Assembly: GCA_036443405.1 (NCBI GenBank)
Contig: JAZFYD010000243.1
Coordinates: forward strand, 1-64,000
Origin: JAZFYD01 sp036443405
Lineage (GTDB): Bacteria > Planctomycetota > PLA2
Length of the DNA stretch: 64,000 nucleotides
Reading direction: 5' to 3'
Part shown: one piece after another, positions 1-10,541 of the stretch
How positions within the stretch are numbered: position 1 is the stretch's first letter
How the letters are laid out: the number at the start of each line of letters is the position of its first letter
Notes under the pieces: generated by a model
Seen by the model: only the letters and a program-made list of their open reading frames with translations
Database searches by the model: none
What the model was told of the DNA's origin: nothing
Made by a program: the position numbers and the translations under genes

Positions 1-390
1 CAACTCGGGCTTGGCAAAGTGATTCGACATGTGCCGGCCACCCGATGCCGGGTCGTCGGCTCGCGAGAGGCCGTTGAGCACGATCTCGAACGGCATCAGA
101 CCCGCCGCCAGGACCGTGACGAGATCGCGGTAGTACGGGAACAGGTGATCGGTCCCCGGCCGGAACGTCGCGCCGAGCGCCAACTGGATCGCATCGTGGC
201 CCGCGCAGGGTGCGTGGTAGGACCAACCCAGGTTCTTGCGCAGAAAGTTGGGCGCCTCGTCATCGAGCAGGCGGCCGAGTTGCAGCGTGCGGTACGCCGC
301 GGCGTGGCCCGGATAACGCCGGGCAAAGCCCGGGGCCGACCGGCCGGGGGTCGGACGCTTCGCGGTCAGGGTGGTCTCGGTCTCGGGCAT
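1..390 (-). CDS. Thiamine-diphosphate dehydrogenase E1 component, alpha-type (partial, 5' end)
   Basis: The minus strand from an ATG at 388-390 stays open to the window edge, giving 130 codons. After a short Pro/Arg-rich leader the product has the start of the E1-alpha fold: the heteromeric 2-oxoacid dehydrogenase signature reads LGWSYHAPCAGHDAIQLALG in sense (residues about 53-72), followed by GTDHLFPYYRDL and later SGGRHMSNHFA. These match the region just before the ThDP site of pyruvate or branched-chain 2-oxoacid dehydrogenase E1. The gene would decarboxylate a 2-oxoacid and hand the acyl group to a lipoyl E2. The ThDP-binding GDG...NN motif lies outside the window, so substrate, and whether alpha and beta are fused, cannot be told. 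The pairing of HMS with HF in place of the classical GG.MH is within family range. Confidence 0.8.
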   Translation of the reverse strand, partial: MPETETTLTAKRPTPGRSAPGFARRYPGHAAAYRTLQLGRLLDDEAPNFLRKNLGWSYHAPCAGHDAIQLALGATFRPGTDHLFPYYRDLVTVLAAGLMPFEIVLNGLSRADDPASGGRHMSNHFAKPEL

Positions 391-478
391 GCTGCGGATC
401 TCGGGTGGGCAAAGCCGGGGATTCTAACCCGGCCCGCCAAGGGATCCGTCCGCTCACGGCTCGGGAGCCGAACCAACG

Positions 479-506
479 AAAAACGGGGCCCCCGTGGGAG
501 CCCCGT
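479..506 (-). terminator. Intrinsic terminator of the lipoprotein gene
   Basis: On the minus strand a perfect 7-bp GC stem (ACGGGGC/GCCCCGT, 483-489 with 500-506) is followed by a T run (479-483 as A's on the plus strand). It lies about 50 nt past the stop of the lipoprotein gene at 557 and separates it from the E1 gene. Confidence 0.75.
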
Positions 507-556
507 GCAAGGGCAAGATCGCGCCAACGCCGTCAGGCGTTGGGCCAACAACACTT

Positions 557-2599
557 CTATTCGTAAGAGAAGGGGATATCGAGCAGGTTCACACGCGCGC
601 GCGCGCTCGTCGCGAATGCGGCCTTCATGGTCGCTTCGAAACGGATGTAGCGGAAGCCGCTTATCGCTCGAATGTCGGTCGTGAGTCCGGTGCTATCCAT
701 GAGCCCATCGAGGGACCCGGCGAACTCGAACGTGACAACCGCGCCGCCGGGCTGAATGACGGGCGTGCGGATGAACGTCACGTACTGGGGATCAAGCTGT
801 CCGCTGTCGTACCAAGTCGAGCGCCCGATCGACTGCGTGATCGCGATCTCGAACTCCGCATTGTCGACGGCTGGCACGGGATTGACCGCGGGGGTCGTGC
901 TGAACGGATCGTTCACCGGAACGTTGGTCTGGCCGCCGAACACCGACCGCATGCTGCGCACACCCATACTGGTGTTGTAGGAGCAGCCCGCCTGACCGAA
1001 CCCGAGTGCGCCGCAGCTGCACGGGCCCGAGGTAGCGAAAAACCGCCTGTTGGGATTACTGGCGGTCCCCTCCATGACCTCGACATCGAGGATGAGATCA
1101 TCGGAGCCGTTGTATTCGAAGAACCGCTCGAACTCGGGCCAGTCGACCCAGCCGTCGTTCGGGATGCCGTTGCCGTTGACGTCGTTGGACTGCACCACAC
1201 GATAGCTGTCCGTCACGGCCACGGTGACACCCGCGCCCTCAACGTCATACTGATCGTCCATCAGTCCTTCGGCGAAGCCCGTCCCGGCAGTTTTGTGGCC
1301 CAACCGGACGATCACCCCCGGATAGGTGGATGCCGAAGTCACGTCGTTTCCCGGTCCCCACGCCGCGCGCACGATCGAACCGTTGGGTCCCATTTCGGCT
1401 TGTCGATAGAGGTTCATGACACGCCGTCCGAGAACCGACGGCGGATACCCGACCGGGATGGTCACGTCGGATCCGACGAGCGAACTGGCGCCAGTGCAGC
1501 CACCGCCAATGGACGTGGTCGCGCCGGACGCGAGCAACGAAGCGGTCGTGATTCTCGTGGTACGCGTCGTGATCGGCGCGGAAACGAGTGCGAAGGGGAT
1601 CTCCCCGTCGGTGGCCCAGATCGCGGTGGTGTTCGGCTGATCGAGGTTGTTCAGGGTCGTGAAGTCCTCGCGGATCGTGTCGTTGTTCACCGCCACCGGG
1701 TCGAACTGGGTGTCGAACGTCCCCAGGAACGTGAAGTTCTGCAGCTGGTTGCCGACCAGATCGGTGGGCAAGAGGACCGGATCAAAGCTCGCGGGGTCCG
1801 CGGGGTTGATGAAGTTGACGGCGATGTTGAACGGACCTTGGCCGAACCCGAACACCGGCTGGAAGGTGTAGCGGCGCAGGGACCCGTCCACGAACATCTC
1901 GCTGACGATGCCCTCTTGGAAGGTCGGTGCCGTCGGCGAGTTGTTGGTGAGGAAGATGTTGTCGCCGAGGCGGACCGATTGCGGATCCACGGGTTCGCTG
2001 AACACCACGGTGACCGCCGCGTCGGGAGACACCTGCCCAAACGAGTTTGCCGCCGGGACGAAGTCGATGCCCAATACACCCGGAGGTCCGGGGACCGCAT
2101 CGTTCCACCCGTCGCCGGTGGTAAACGTGAGGGAGTTGTTGTTGGCCGCAGTGGCGACCGGATTGCCCTCGACGTTCTGGACGAAGTTCACGGCGGGTTC
2201 CGGGTCGTCGGGAATGTTCAAGGGAACTTCGACCAGGATCTGCTCCGCCGCCGGGAATCCTGCGGCGTTCTCCGAGCCGCCCGGGAGGACGGTCGGATCG
2301 AACTCGACCACGTTCCCGGAGACCAAAAACGTCCCGACGGGCCTTGTCCCGAACGTCGGGCCGAAGCGGATGCGCACGGACTGATCGTGCACCGACTCAG
2401 GCAGGACGTCCCCGGAGAATGTGAGTCGGACGCGCCGGTTGCGCGCTACCGAACTCTCTCCGGCGGAGGGCTCGACGCGCACGAGCGCAATCTCTTTGGG
2501 GTCGTTGCTCGCGGGCGTTTCGTTGTCGCCGGCGCCGCAGCCGGGAAGGACCCCGATCATCGGCATAGCAACAGCCAAGAGTTTCCAGAGTGTCTTCAT
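557..2599 (-). CDS. Exported lipoprotein with bacterial Ig-like (SbsA/Big_5-type) domains
   Basis: Encodes 680 aa from the ATG at 2597-2599, which is preceded by GAGGT at good spacing; two in-frame GTG codons just upstream are less likely starts. The N-terminus is a lipoprotein signal (basic MKTLWK, hydrophobic LLAVAMPMIGV, lipobox LPGC with Cys about residue 21). Two Ig-like blocks follow, recognisable by VEPSAGESSVARNRRVRLTF and by SPDAAVTVVFSEPVDPQSV, both typical of 'copy-of-function' Ig domains that open with 'P.d...v....i.v.FS.pvd'. The C-terminal half is rich in Asn, Gly and Pro and has no motif I know; it contains a CSCGALGFGQAGC cluster of four cysteines that may form disulphides. 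Likely a cell-surface protein; ligand unknown. Single-gene unit with its own terminator. Confidence 0.7.
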   Translation of the reverse strand: MKTLWKLLAVAMPMIGVLPGCGAGDNETPASNDPKEIALVRVEPSAGESSVARNRRVRLTFSGDVLPESVHDQSVRIRFGPTFGTRPVGTFLVSGNVVEFDPTVLPGGSENAAGFPAAEQILVEVPLNIPDDPEPAVNFVQNVEGNPVATAANNNSLTFTTGDGWNDAVPGPPGVLGIDFVPAANSFGQVSPDAAVTVVFSEPVDPQSVRLGDNIFLTNNSPTAPTFQEGIVSEMFVDGSLRRYTFQPVFGFGQGPFNIAVNFINPADPASFDPVLLPTDLVGNQLQNFTFLGTFDTQFDPVAVNNDTIREDFTTLNNLDQPNTTAIWATDGEIPFALVSAPITTRTTRITTASLLASGATTSIGGGCTGASSLVGSDVTIPVGYPPSVLGRRVMNLYRQAEMGPNGSIVRAAWGPGNDVTSASTYPGVIVRLGHKTAGTGFAEGLMDDQYDVEGAGVTVAVTDSYRVVQSNDVNGNGIPNDGWVDWPEFERFFEYNGSDDLILDVEVMEGTASNPNRRFFATSGPCSCGALGFGQAGCSYNTSMGVRSMRSVFGGQTNVPVNDPFSTTPAVNPVPAVDNAEFEIAITQSIGRSTWYDSGQLDPQYVTFIRTPVIQPGGAVVTFEFAGSLDGLMDSTGLTTDIRAISGFRYIRFEATMKAAFATSARARVNLLDIPFSYE

Positions 2600-2851
2600 C
2601 ACCACCTACCTCGACCCCTGCTTCCTTAACGCGCCCCAACCGTTGCAATCAGCCCAAAGCACGGTTGTGCACTCAATATACCTAGACCTCCGACCGCTTG
2701 GGACGGAGTGCAGTAAAAAACACGAGGCAGTTATCGCGCAGTTGGTGCCCAATCGCCAGCGTATTTCGCGCTCGCCGGGCCGGTTTGTCGGCCTCCGGCC
2801 ACATTTGTCGCGATCCGGAGAGGCCGGTCGGACAGGTCTATCGGCGGCCGG

Positions 2852-3994
2852 CTACCCAGGCTGCCAGTGAGCGGCAATCTGCCCCAGATAGCCGTCATAG
2901 TTGCGCCGGACCTCCCCCATCGAGTCCCCGCCGAACTTTTCCCGAAACGCCCGGGCCAAGACGAACGCCGTCACCGCCTCCGCGATGACCGAAGCCGCTG
3001 GCACCGCCGTCACGTCTGAGCGCTCGAAATGGGCATCTTGGCGCCTCTTGGTTCGCAGATCGACGGACTCGAGCGGCTTTCTCAGGGTGCTCAGCGGCTT
3101 CATGGCGATCCGTGCGATCAGCGGCTGGCCGTTGCTCATTCCGCCCTCAAGGCCGCCTGCACGGTTGGTCGGCCGACAAAGGAGACCGTCGCGATTCTGG
3201 CGAATCCGGTCGTGGACCTTGGAGCCACGGCGCGTCGCGGCGGAAAACCCGATGCCGAACTCGACCCCCTTCATCGCGGGAATCGCCATCAGCGCCGCGG
3301 CCCACTGACCGTCGAGGCGGCGGTCCACCTGGACGTTGGAGCCAAGTCCGGGCGGGACCCCCGTCGCGACGATTTCGATCAGCCCGCCGAGCGTGTCGCC
3401 GTCCTCGGCCGCGGCGTCCACCGCCGCGCGCGCCTTTTTGTCGCGGGCGGGGTCGAGCGAGAAAAACGGCGAAGAGTCTCGCACGTTCGCCGAGAGTTTT
3501 CCAGGGCCCAACTTCGCTGAACCGAATTTCACGGGGCCGAGTCGTACGACGTGGCCAAACACCTCGATACCGAACTCGGCGAGAAAGATCGCGGCGAGGG
3601 CGCCGACGCCGGTGCGCACCGCGGTCTCGCGCGCGGACGACCGCTCGAGCACGTCACGCGCGTCCGCATCGTGTCCGAACTTCAGCACGCCGGCGAGATC
3701 GGCATGGCCTGGACGCGGCCGGTTCACGGGCGGCAGCTTCGAAAGCGTCTTTGCTTTGTTGGCGACACGTAGCGAGATCGGGTTGCCCGTCGTGACCCCC
3801 TTGCGAACGCCCGAGAGAAAGGTCGCGCGGTCCCTCTCCATCTTCTGCCGGACGGACCGGCCGTACCCGCCCTGGCGCCGGGCCATCAACCCATCGAGGC
3901 GCTGGCGATCGATCTTCAACCCGGCCGGAAGCCCGGTCACGATCGCGACAAGGGAAGAACCGTGGGACTCGCCCGCCGTGACGTATTCCAACAC
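2852..3994 (-). CDS. aroC: Chorismate synthase
   Basis: Encodes 380 aa from a GTG at 3992-3994. Makes chorismate from 5-enolpyruvylshikimate-3-phosphate with reduced FMN, the last step of the shikimate pathway, in the cytoplasm. Diagnostic motifs are all present: GESHG at residues 8-12, RPGHAD at 94-99, ERSSARETAVR at about 117-127 (family signature 2), and RSDVTAVPAA near residue 330 in the position of signature 3. Length is normal for the family (about 360-390). The gene is not in an aro operon; neighbours are unrelated. Between it and the lipoprotein gene, 2600-2851 holds GC-rich short inverted repeats (GGCCTCCGG / CCGGAGAGGCC) but no gene. Confidence 0.96.
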   Translation of the reverse strand: MLEYVTAGESHGSSLVAIVTGLPAGLKIDRQRLDGLMARRQGGYGRSVRQKMERDRATFLSGVRKGVTTGNPISLRVANKAKTLSKLPPVNRPRPGHADLAGVLKFGHDADARDVLERSSARETAVRTGVGALAAIFLAEFGIEVFGHVVRLGPVKFGSAKLGPGKLSANVRDSSPFFSLDPARDKKARAAVDAAAEDGDTLGGLIEIVATGVPPGLGSNVQVDRRLDGQWAAALMAIPAMKGVEFGIGFSAATRRGSKVHDRIRQNRDGLLCRPTNRAGGLEGGMSNGQPLIARIAMKPLSTLRKPLESVDLRTKRRQDAHFERSDVTAVPAASVIAEAVTAFVLARAFREKFGGDSMGEVRRNYDGYLGQIAAHWQPG

Positions 3995-4197
3995 CGCGTC
4001 GTTGTAGCAACGGCGCCTATCGCTGTCACGGCTCCTGTGCGAGTGTCACGGCACAGACGCGCGCCAAGCGCCCGCTGAGCCCCTCAGACGTACGCCGGCA
4101 AGAGATAGCAGTGCGTTGGATGAGTGCTGGGCAGGAGAGACGGAGAGATCGGAGCCGAGATCAGCTTCGAGATCCGCTCTGCCCGTCCAACGGACTG

Positions 4198-5684
<1,487 letters not shown>

Positions 5685-5688
<4 letters not shown>

Positions 5689-6788
5689 CGGCCCTTCCCC
5701 AGGAATGTGCGGATGGACTCCATGATCCCGTCCTTGTCCGGGATGTCGGACGTGATCACCTCGGGGTCCCCGCCGAACGAGTTGTCGAGGTCGTTCTTGA
5801 ATTGGCCCGAGCCGTAGGTCGAACGCACCTGTCCGTAACAGAACACGTTGACCTTCGGCAGGACACGGCCTTTCAAAAGCGCAAGGCAGCGCGCGGTGTC
5901 GCCGCCGGACCAGTTGTCGCCGTCGCTGAAGTGGAACGGGTAGATGTTCCACTCGTCCACCGGGTAGTCGCGTTCGATGATCGAATCGCACAGCTCGTAG
6001 GCCGAGGAGATCTTCGTGCCGCCGGACTCGCGCAGGTGGAAAAACGTGTGGTGGTCGACCTCTTTGGCCTCGGCGTCGTGCACGATGTATCGCGTCTCGA
6101 TGTGCTGATACTGGCTCTTGAGCCAGGTGTCGATCCAGAACGCCTCGATGCGGACGATCTCTTTCTGCTCGTCGCCCATCGACCCCGAGACATCCATCAT
6201 GTAGATGATGACCGCGTTGCTCTGGGGGACGGTGCGCGGCTGCCAGGACCGGTAGCGCATGTCATCGCGGATCGGCACGATCCGGCCACCGCCTTTCCCG
6301 AAGTTGCCCAACGCGATCTCGCGTTTCAGAGCGCGCTTGAACGTGCGCTTCACGTGGCGAAGACTCTCGGGACCCACTCGGCGCAGCCCGCTGTATTTGC
6401 TGACCTCGGTACTGACCGCCTTCGCGCCCTTGGGCTCGATGTTGGGCAGTTCGAGTTCCTCGCCCAGGATGCGCGCGAGCTCCTCGAGGGTGACCTCGAC
6501 TTCCAATTCGTGCTCGCCCGCGCCCTCGCCGGCTTCGCCCTGGCCTTGCTGTTGCTCCGCCGGCACGGGCTCGCCGGGGTCGCCTTCGCCCTGACCGACG
6601 CCGCTCTGGTCCTGGTTTCCGAACATGAAGCGCGGGAGGCGAACCGACGGAAGCGGGATCGTGACCTTTTTCGCGCCGTGGTGCGCGATCATCGATCCGT
6701 TCGCGATGTGCTTCTTCAGGTCGCGGCGGATCGCGCCACGCACGATCTGCTTGAAGCGGGTGTGGTCGAGTTCGATCCGGTTTACCAC
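5685..6788 (-). CDS. DUF444 / YeaH-type von Willebrand factor A protein
   Basis: Encodes 367 aa. The N-terminal third has a basic segment (RFKQIVRGAIRRDLKKHI) then a Gly/Gln/Glu-rich linker (residues about 58-95), and the C-terminal half is a VWA-like domain with a clear MIDAS motif, DVSGSMG at 199-205, plus HDAEAKEV and SGGTKISSAYEL downstream, as in E. coli YeaH. YeaH partners with the kinase YeaG (PrkA) in stress and starvation responses; the substrate is unknown. It starts 12 bp after the prkA stop and its own stop overlaps the spoVR start, so the three are co-transcribed and probably made in fixed ratio. Confidence 0.92.
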
Positions 6789-6800
6789 GATGGCCCTACG

Positions 6801-8855
6801 CTACGACTTGTCCTGCTGTTTCACATCGCCACGCGCGAAGATGCTGGCCACGAAGTTGAGCGCGTCGGTCGCCGACTCCTCGTTGTAGCCGTAGTTCTTC
6901 ACCAGGCGTGACTTGATGACGTCGATTTTCTCCTGCGTCTCGCGATCGACTACGGTGCTGACGAGGCTCGTGAGCTTGATCGAGTCCTTTTGGTCCTCGA
7001 ACAGCTTCTTCTCGAGCGCGCGCTGCAGGCGCGGGTTTGCGCGGTAGTCGAACTTCTTGCCCTCGATCGCGAGCGCGCCGATGTAGTTCATGATCTCCCG
7101 GCGGAAGTCGTCCTTGGCGGACTCGCGCACGTCGATCTTCTCCTCGATCGACCGCATGAGCCGCTCGTCGGGCTCCTCCTCCTGGCCGGTGTACGGGTTG
7201 GTGACCCGCTCTTTTTGGGTGTACGCCTTCACGTTGTCGATGTAGTTCGCGCAGAGGCGCCCGATCTGCTCCTCGTCGGCGCTGATCGCACGCTGCACCT
7301 CGTTCTTCACGATCTCCGCGTACTCGTCCTTTACAACGGCGAGCAAGTCGCGGTAGTGCTTGCGCGTTTCCTCGAGCGTGATGAGCGAGTGGTGGTTCAG
7401 CCCCTCCTCGAGTTCGTTCAGCACCATGAACGGGTTGACGCACGTCTCCGAGTAGCTGCGGACGAGCGCGTTGCTGATCTTGTCCTGGATGTAACGCGGC
7501 GAAATGCCGTCCATCCCCTCGCGCGCGTTCTCCTCGCGCAACTCCTTGATGTTCTCCTCGGTGTAGCGCTCCAACGACTTGCCGTTGTAGAGCTTGAGTT
7601 TGTCCATCAGGGACAGATCGCCCTTTTGGGAGATGCCGAGGCGCGTGAGCACCGCCCACATCGCGGCGATCTCGACGGTGTGCGGCGCAATGTGCTTCGC
7701 GACGCTCTCCTGAGTGAAGTCCTTCTGGTAGATCTGGATTTCGTTGTTGAGCCGCAGGTTGTAGGGCACGTCGATCTTGACCGTGCGGTCGCGGAACGCC
7801 TCCATCAGCTCGTTGTTCATGAGCTTTCTGTACTCGGGCTCGTTCGTGTGCCCGATGATCACCTCGTCGATGTATGTTTGCGCGAACTTCTTCGGCTTGA
7901 TGCTGTGCTCCTGCGAGGCGCCCAGCAGGTCGTAGAGGAATGCGACATCCAACTTGAGGACCTCGATGAATTCGAGCACGCCGCGGTTCGCGACGTTGAA
8001 TTCTCCGTCGAAGTTGAAAGCGCGCGGGTCGGAGTCGCTTCCGTACTCGGCGAGCTTTCTGTAGTTGACGTCGCCGGTCAGCTCCGTTGAGTCCTGGTTC
8101 TTTTCGTCCTTCGGCTGGAATGTGCCAATGCCGACGCGGTCCTTCTCCGACAATGCGATGCGGCGTACCACGATGTGGTCGAGGACCTTGGACAGGTTGC
8201 CGTCGTACTGCGTCATCAACTGATCGAAGTAGTACCGGCTGACAGGACTCGGTTCGCCCTCGACACGGAGCTTGTATTCGCGGTCCCACGACGCGTTGAT
8301 GCGCTCGATGATCTGTTCGCGCGCGGCGTGCGGCAGAAGCAACAACGGCTCCTCGTGCATCGGCGACGGGACGAGGACCTCTTCGCCGTCCTCGTCGATA
8401 CGCCAACTGAAGGTGTACAGCGCGCCGTCGTCGGTGCGGCTGTACTCCTCGAGGCCCTTCTTGATGAGGCGGACGATCGTCGACTTGGACGAACCGACCG
8501 GTCCGTGCAGCAAGAGCACGCGCCGCTCGGAGCCGTATCCATGCGCGGCCGCCTTGAAGTGGTCGACCAGCGTTGCCAGAGACTTCTCGAGACCGAAGAT
8601 CGCGTCCTTGCCCTTCCCCAGCGGGTCGGAGAAAAACGTGTAACGCGACATCTTCTCCTTGGCACTCGTGCCCACGTCGCTGCCGTGCGAGAGGATCATG
8701 TCGAAAAGCCGCTGGTGCGCGTTGCGCAACACGGCGGGTCTCTCGATGATCAGATCGAGGTACTGGCCGAAGGTGCCCGTCCAGTTCAACTCCCGAAACA
8801 TCTCGGGATCGCTGGCGGACTGAATGGCATCGATAATCTCGGATTTGGAAACCAT
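6801..8855 (-). CDS. prkA: PrkA-type AAA+/serine protein kinase
   Basis: Encodes 684 aa from ATG at 8853-8855, preceded by GAGG 6 nt away; a GTG four codons upstream is the alternative. The N-terminal half is an AAA+ module with Walker A GPVGSSKST (about residues 118-126), and the C-terminal part is the PrkA-specific kinase-like region (VNPFMVLNELEEGLNHH, RRDIMNYIGA-like stretch). Length matches the family (630-690). PrkA/YeaG proteins phosphorylate a few targets or act as AAA+ proteases in some reports; role here is inferred from the operon with DUF444 and spoVR, a trio induced by nitrogen or carbon limitation in Enterobacteria. Two copies of the palindromic repeat lie just upstream of the start. 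Confidence 0.94.
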   Translation of the reverse strand: MVSKSEIIDAIQSASDPEMFRELNWTGTFGQYLDLIIERPAVLRNAHQRLFDMILSHGSDVGTSAKEKMSRYTFFSDPLGKGKDAIFGLEKSLATLVDHFKAAAHGYGSERRVLLLHGPVGSSKSTIVRLIKKGLEEYSRTDDGALYTFSWRIDEDGEEVLVPSPMHEEPLLLLPHAAREQIIERINASWDREYKLRVEGEPSPVSRYYFDQLMTQYDGNLSKVLDHIVVRRIALSEKDRVGIGTFQPKDEKNQDSTELTGDVNYRKLAEYGSDSDPRAFNFDGEFNVANRGVLEFIEVLKLDVAFLYDLLGASQEHSIKPKKFAQTYIDEVIIGHTNEPEYRKLMNNELMEAFRDRTVKIDVPYNLRLNNEIQIYQKDFTQESVAKHIAPHTVEIAAMWAVLTRLGISQKGDLSLMDKLKLYNGKSLERYTEENIKELREENAREGMDGISPRYIQDKISNALVRSYSETCVNPFMVLNELEEGLNHHSLITLEETRKHYRDLLAVVKDEYAEIVKNEVQRAISADEEQIGRLCANYIDNVKAYTQKERVTNPYTGQEEEPDERLMRSIEEKIDVRESAKDDFRREIMNYIGALAIEGKKFDYRANPRLQRALEKKLFEDQKDSIKLTSLVSTVVDRETQEKIDVIKSRLVKNYGYNEESATDALNFVASIFARGDVKQQDKS

Positions 8856-8877
8856 AGGGGGCCTCACATCTTTATTT

Positions 8878-8936
8878 GCCCAACGGCTTACCCCGTTGGA
8901 GCCACTTCTTGCTCAACGGCTTACGCCGCTAGAGGC
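8878..8936 (-). repeat. Two diverged copies of the palindromic repeat (family A)
   Basis: Two cores, 8878-8903 (CCCAACGGCTTACCCCGTTGG) and 8911-8936 (TCAACGGCTTACGCCGCTAG), lie in tandem between the VWA/HEAT gene and prkA, 23 bp before the prkA start codon. Both are imperfect compared with the consensus CCAACGGCGTCAGCCGTTGGG, the second more so. The rest of 8937-9222 has no gene. Confidence 0.8.
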
Positions 8937-9084
8937 TTCACGTGATCCCACGAAAAAACACCGGTCGGGTCGCTTGCGCGCCCACCCCGGCGTTTCCGCA
9001 GGTCGCTTGTTCTGAAAAGGATCCGGGCGGACCGGTGAACCGGCCCCCCGCTACCTCGAAGATAGCACAAATTGGTACTCGCAA

Positions 9085-9122
9085 AGGGGTTAGGTCAGAC
9101 CGTACTCCCCAGAGCACGGTCT
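9085..9122. repeat. REP-like hairpin remnant
   Basis: The segment contains AAAGGGGTTAGGTCAGACC, similar to the AAAGGGGTCAGACC motif found in REP elements mobilised by Y1-type (RAYT) transposases, and it runs into a 7-bp inverted repeat AGACCGT (9097-9103) / ACGGTCT (9116-9122). No transposase gene is nearby, so this would be a relic. Similarity is from memory and short. Confidence 0.3.
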
Positions 9123-9222
9123 CCGATCAGTTTGCCAAACGCGTTTGTTCACACGTCCTTGATACGAATTCCATCGGCCCGATTGCCGTGCTTCGCCAGT
9201 CCGGGCCGGCGACAATTCTCCA

Positions 9223-10530
9223 CTACCGCCCCGGAGTGACGACCTGGCCGCCGGAGTCTTCGGCCAGCGTGCGCAGCCAAGGGGTGCCTTTTCGGCCGAG
9301 CGCCACGAGATGAACGGTCGCGCGATCCAACGGCAGCATGTCGAATTGCCGGCGCACGTGGCGTTGCGGCATCGACTTCGACGTCTCGTGACCGTCGGTG
9401 ACCAAGAAGAGCTCGCCGGACATTTTCGGCTCTTTCGAGAGAGCCTCCTTGAGCATGGCGAGCCCACTCACGATGGACCGCGTCACGTCGGTCTGTTCCC
9501 CCGCCGGGAGATCGTTGATCCAGCGCTCCGCTTTCGCCTTCTGCCTTATCGTCGCGGGCTCGAGCGTCTTGGGCCCGCTGAAAAAGAACATCCGTTGATC
9601 GAAACACAGGACGTTGAACTTCACGTCCGTGGATAGCCCGAACAACGCCCTTTTGAATTCCTGGAAGTGGAGAGAGCGTTTGCCGTCGCGCATGCTGCTC
9701 GACATGTCGATCACGAACACGACACGTTTGGCGCGGATCGGAATGCCGTAGAGCCGCGGCACAACACCACGAATCGGCCCCTCGTAGATCTTCACCTTGC
9801 GCGTGCTGTCCGCGACCGTCTTCGTCTCCTGGTTCGGATCGTTCTGCTCTCCGGCGGCTTTCTCCGCGGCCTTGGCGAGAAACTCGATCCACTTTTCCGA
9901 GTTGAGTCCGAACGCACGGCCGGTGAGCCGTTCCAGCGCCTCCGCCGCGCGCGCCCGCACACCGGGGTGTTTGTCACTGAGCGCCTTCACCAGCGGCAAC
10001 CGGGCGTTTCGACGCGCGCCCGCCAACAACAGCTCGATCATGCCGGCCCGCATGCGCCACGACGCGTCCTCGGTGAGCGTGCGAACAATCGCCCGTTGCA
10101 ATCGCGGATCCGCATGATCGCGCACGATTTCCGAGATCCGTTGCTGCACCGCGGAATGGGGATCGAGCACGCCGACCACCAACCGGTCCAGCGCCCGATC
10201 CGTGCGCAGCATCAAAAGGAGGTCGAAGGCGGCGAGCCGCACGTTCGTGACCGGTTCGTTCTTCAGCCCTCTGGCGACACTCGAAGCCGCCTTGTTACGC
10301 GACTTGTCGTCGGCCTCCGCCACGAGACGGCCGGCATCCTGCAGCGCGCCCACCCGCACCGCGGGGTCTTTCTTGCGAAACGCCCGGGAGCACTCCTCGA
10401 CCAGGCCCGCGTGCGCGTTGCCCGCCAGGAGCCCGATCACGCACCACACCGGGAGCCGGGCGGCAAACTGCGGCCATCGGGCCGCGGAAGAGGTCGGATC
10501 CGAGGAAGACAACGACGAAGGGACAGGCAT
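9223..10530 (-). CDS. Exported HEAT-repeat / von Willebrand factor A protein
   Basis: Encodes 435 aa. An N-terminal signal (hydrophobic WCVIGLLAGNAHA, cleavage after AHA about residue 41) is followed by about 140 residues of HEAT-like helical repeats (repeated 'DPAVRVGAL', 'NVRLAAFDLL', 'DPRLQRAIVRTL', 'HPGVRARAAEALERLTG'), then from about residue 255 a VWA domain whose MIDAS reads DMSSSM. The domain continues to LFLVTDGHE and LVALGRKG near the C-terminus, so it is complete. Likely a periplasmic or envelope scaffold; no enzyme motif. It follows the HEAT protein upstream by 11 bp and is probably in one operon with it. I do not recognise a named family member. Confidence 0.75.
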   Translation of the reverse strand: MPVPSSLSSSDPTSSAARWPQFAARLPVWCVIGLLAGNAHAGLVEECSRAFRKKDPAVRVGALQDAGRLVAEADDKSRNKAASSVARGLKNEPVTNVRLAAFDLLLMLRTDRALDRLVVGVLDPHSAVQQRISEIVRDHADPRLQRAIVRTLTEDASWRMRAGMIELLLAGARRNARLPLVKALSDKHPGVRARAAEALERLTGRAFGLNSEKWIEFLAKAAEKAAGEQNDPNQETKTVADSTRKVKIYEGPIRGVVPRLYGIPIRAKRVVFVIDMSSSMRDGKRSLHFQEFKRALFGLSTDVKFNVLCFDQRMFFFSGPKTLEPATIRQKAKAERWINDLPAGEQTDVTRSIVSGLAMLKEALSKEPKMSGELFLVTDGHETSKSMPQRHVRRQFDMLPLDRATVHLVALGRKGTPWLRTLAEDSGGQVVTPGR

Positions 10531-10541
10531 GCCTGCCTTAT

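Noticed and set aside
19..684. 221-residue plus-strand frame at the left edge
   Set aside because: It overlaps the clear minus-strand E1 gene and its terminator and has no domain of its own.
5689..5991. N-terminal extension of SpoVR by 101 residues
   Set aside because: It is Arg/Pro-rich mirror sequence of the DUF444 gene; the ATG overlapping the DUF444 stop is the family-consistent start.
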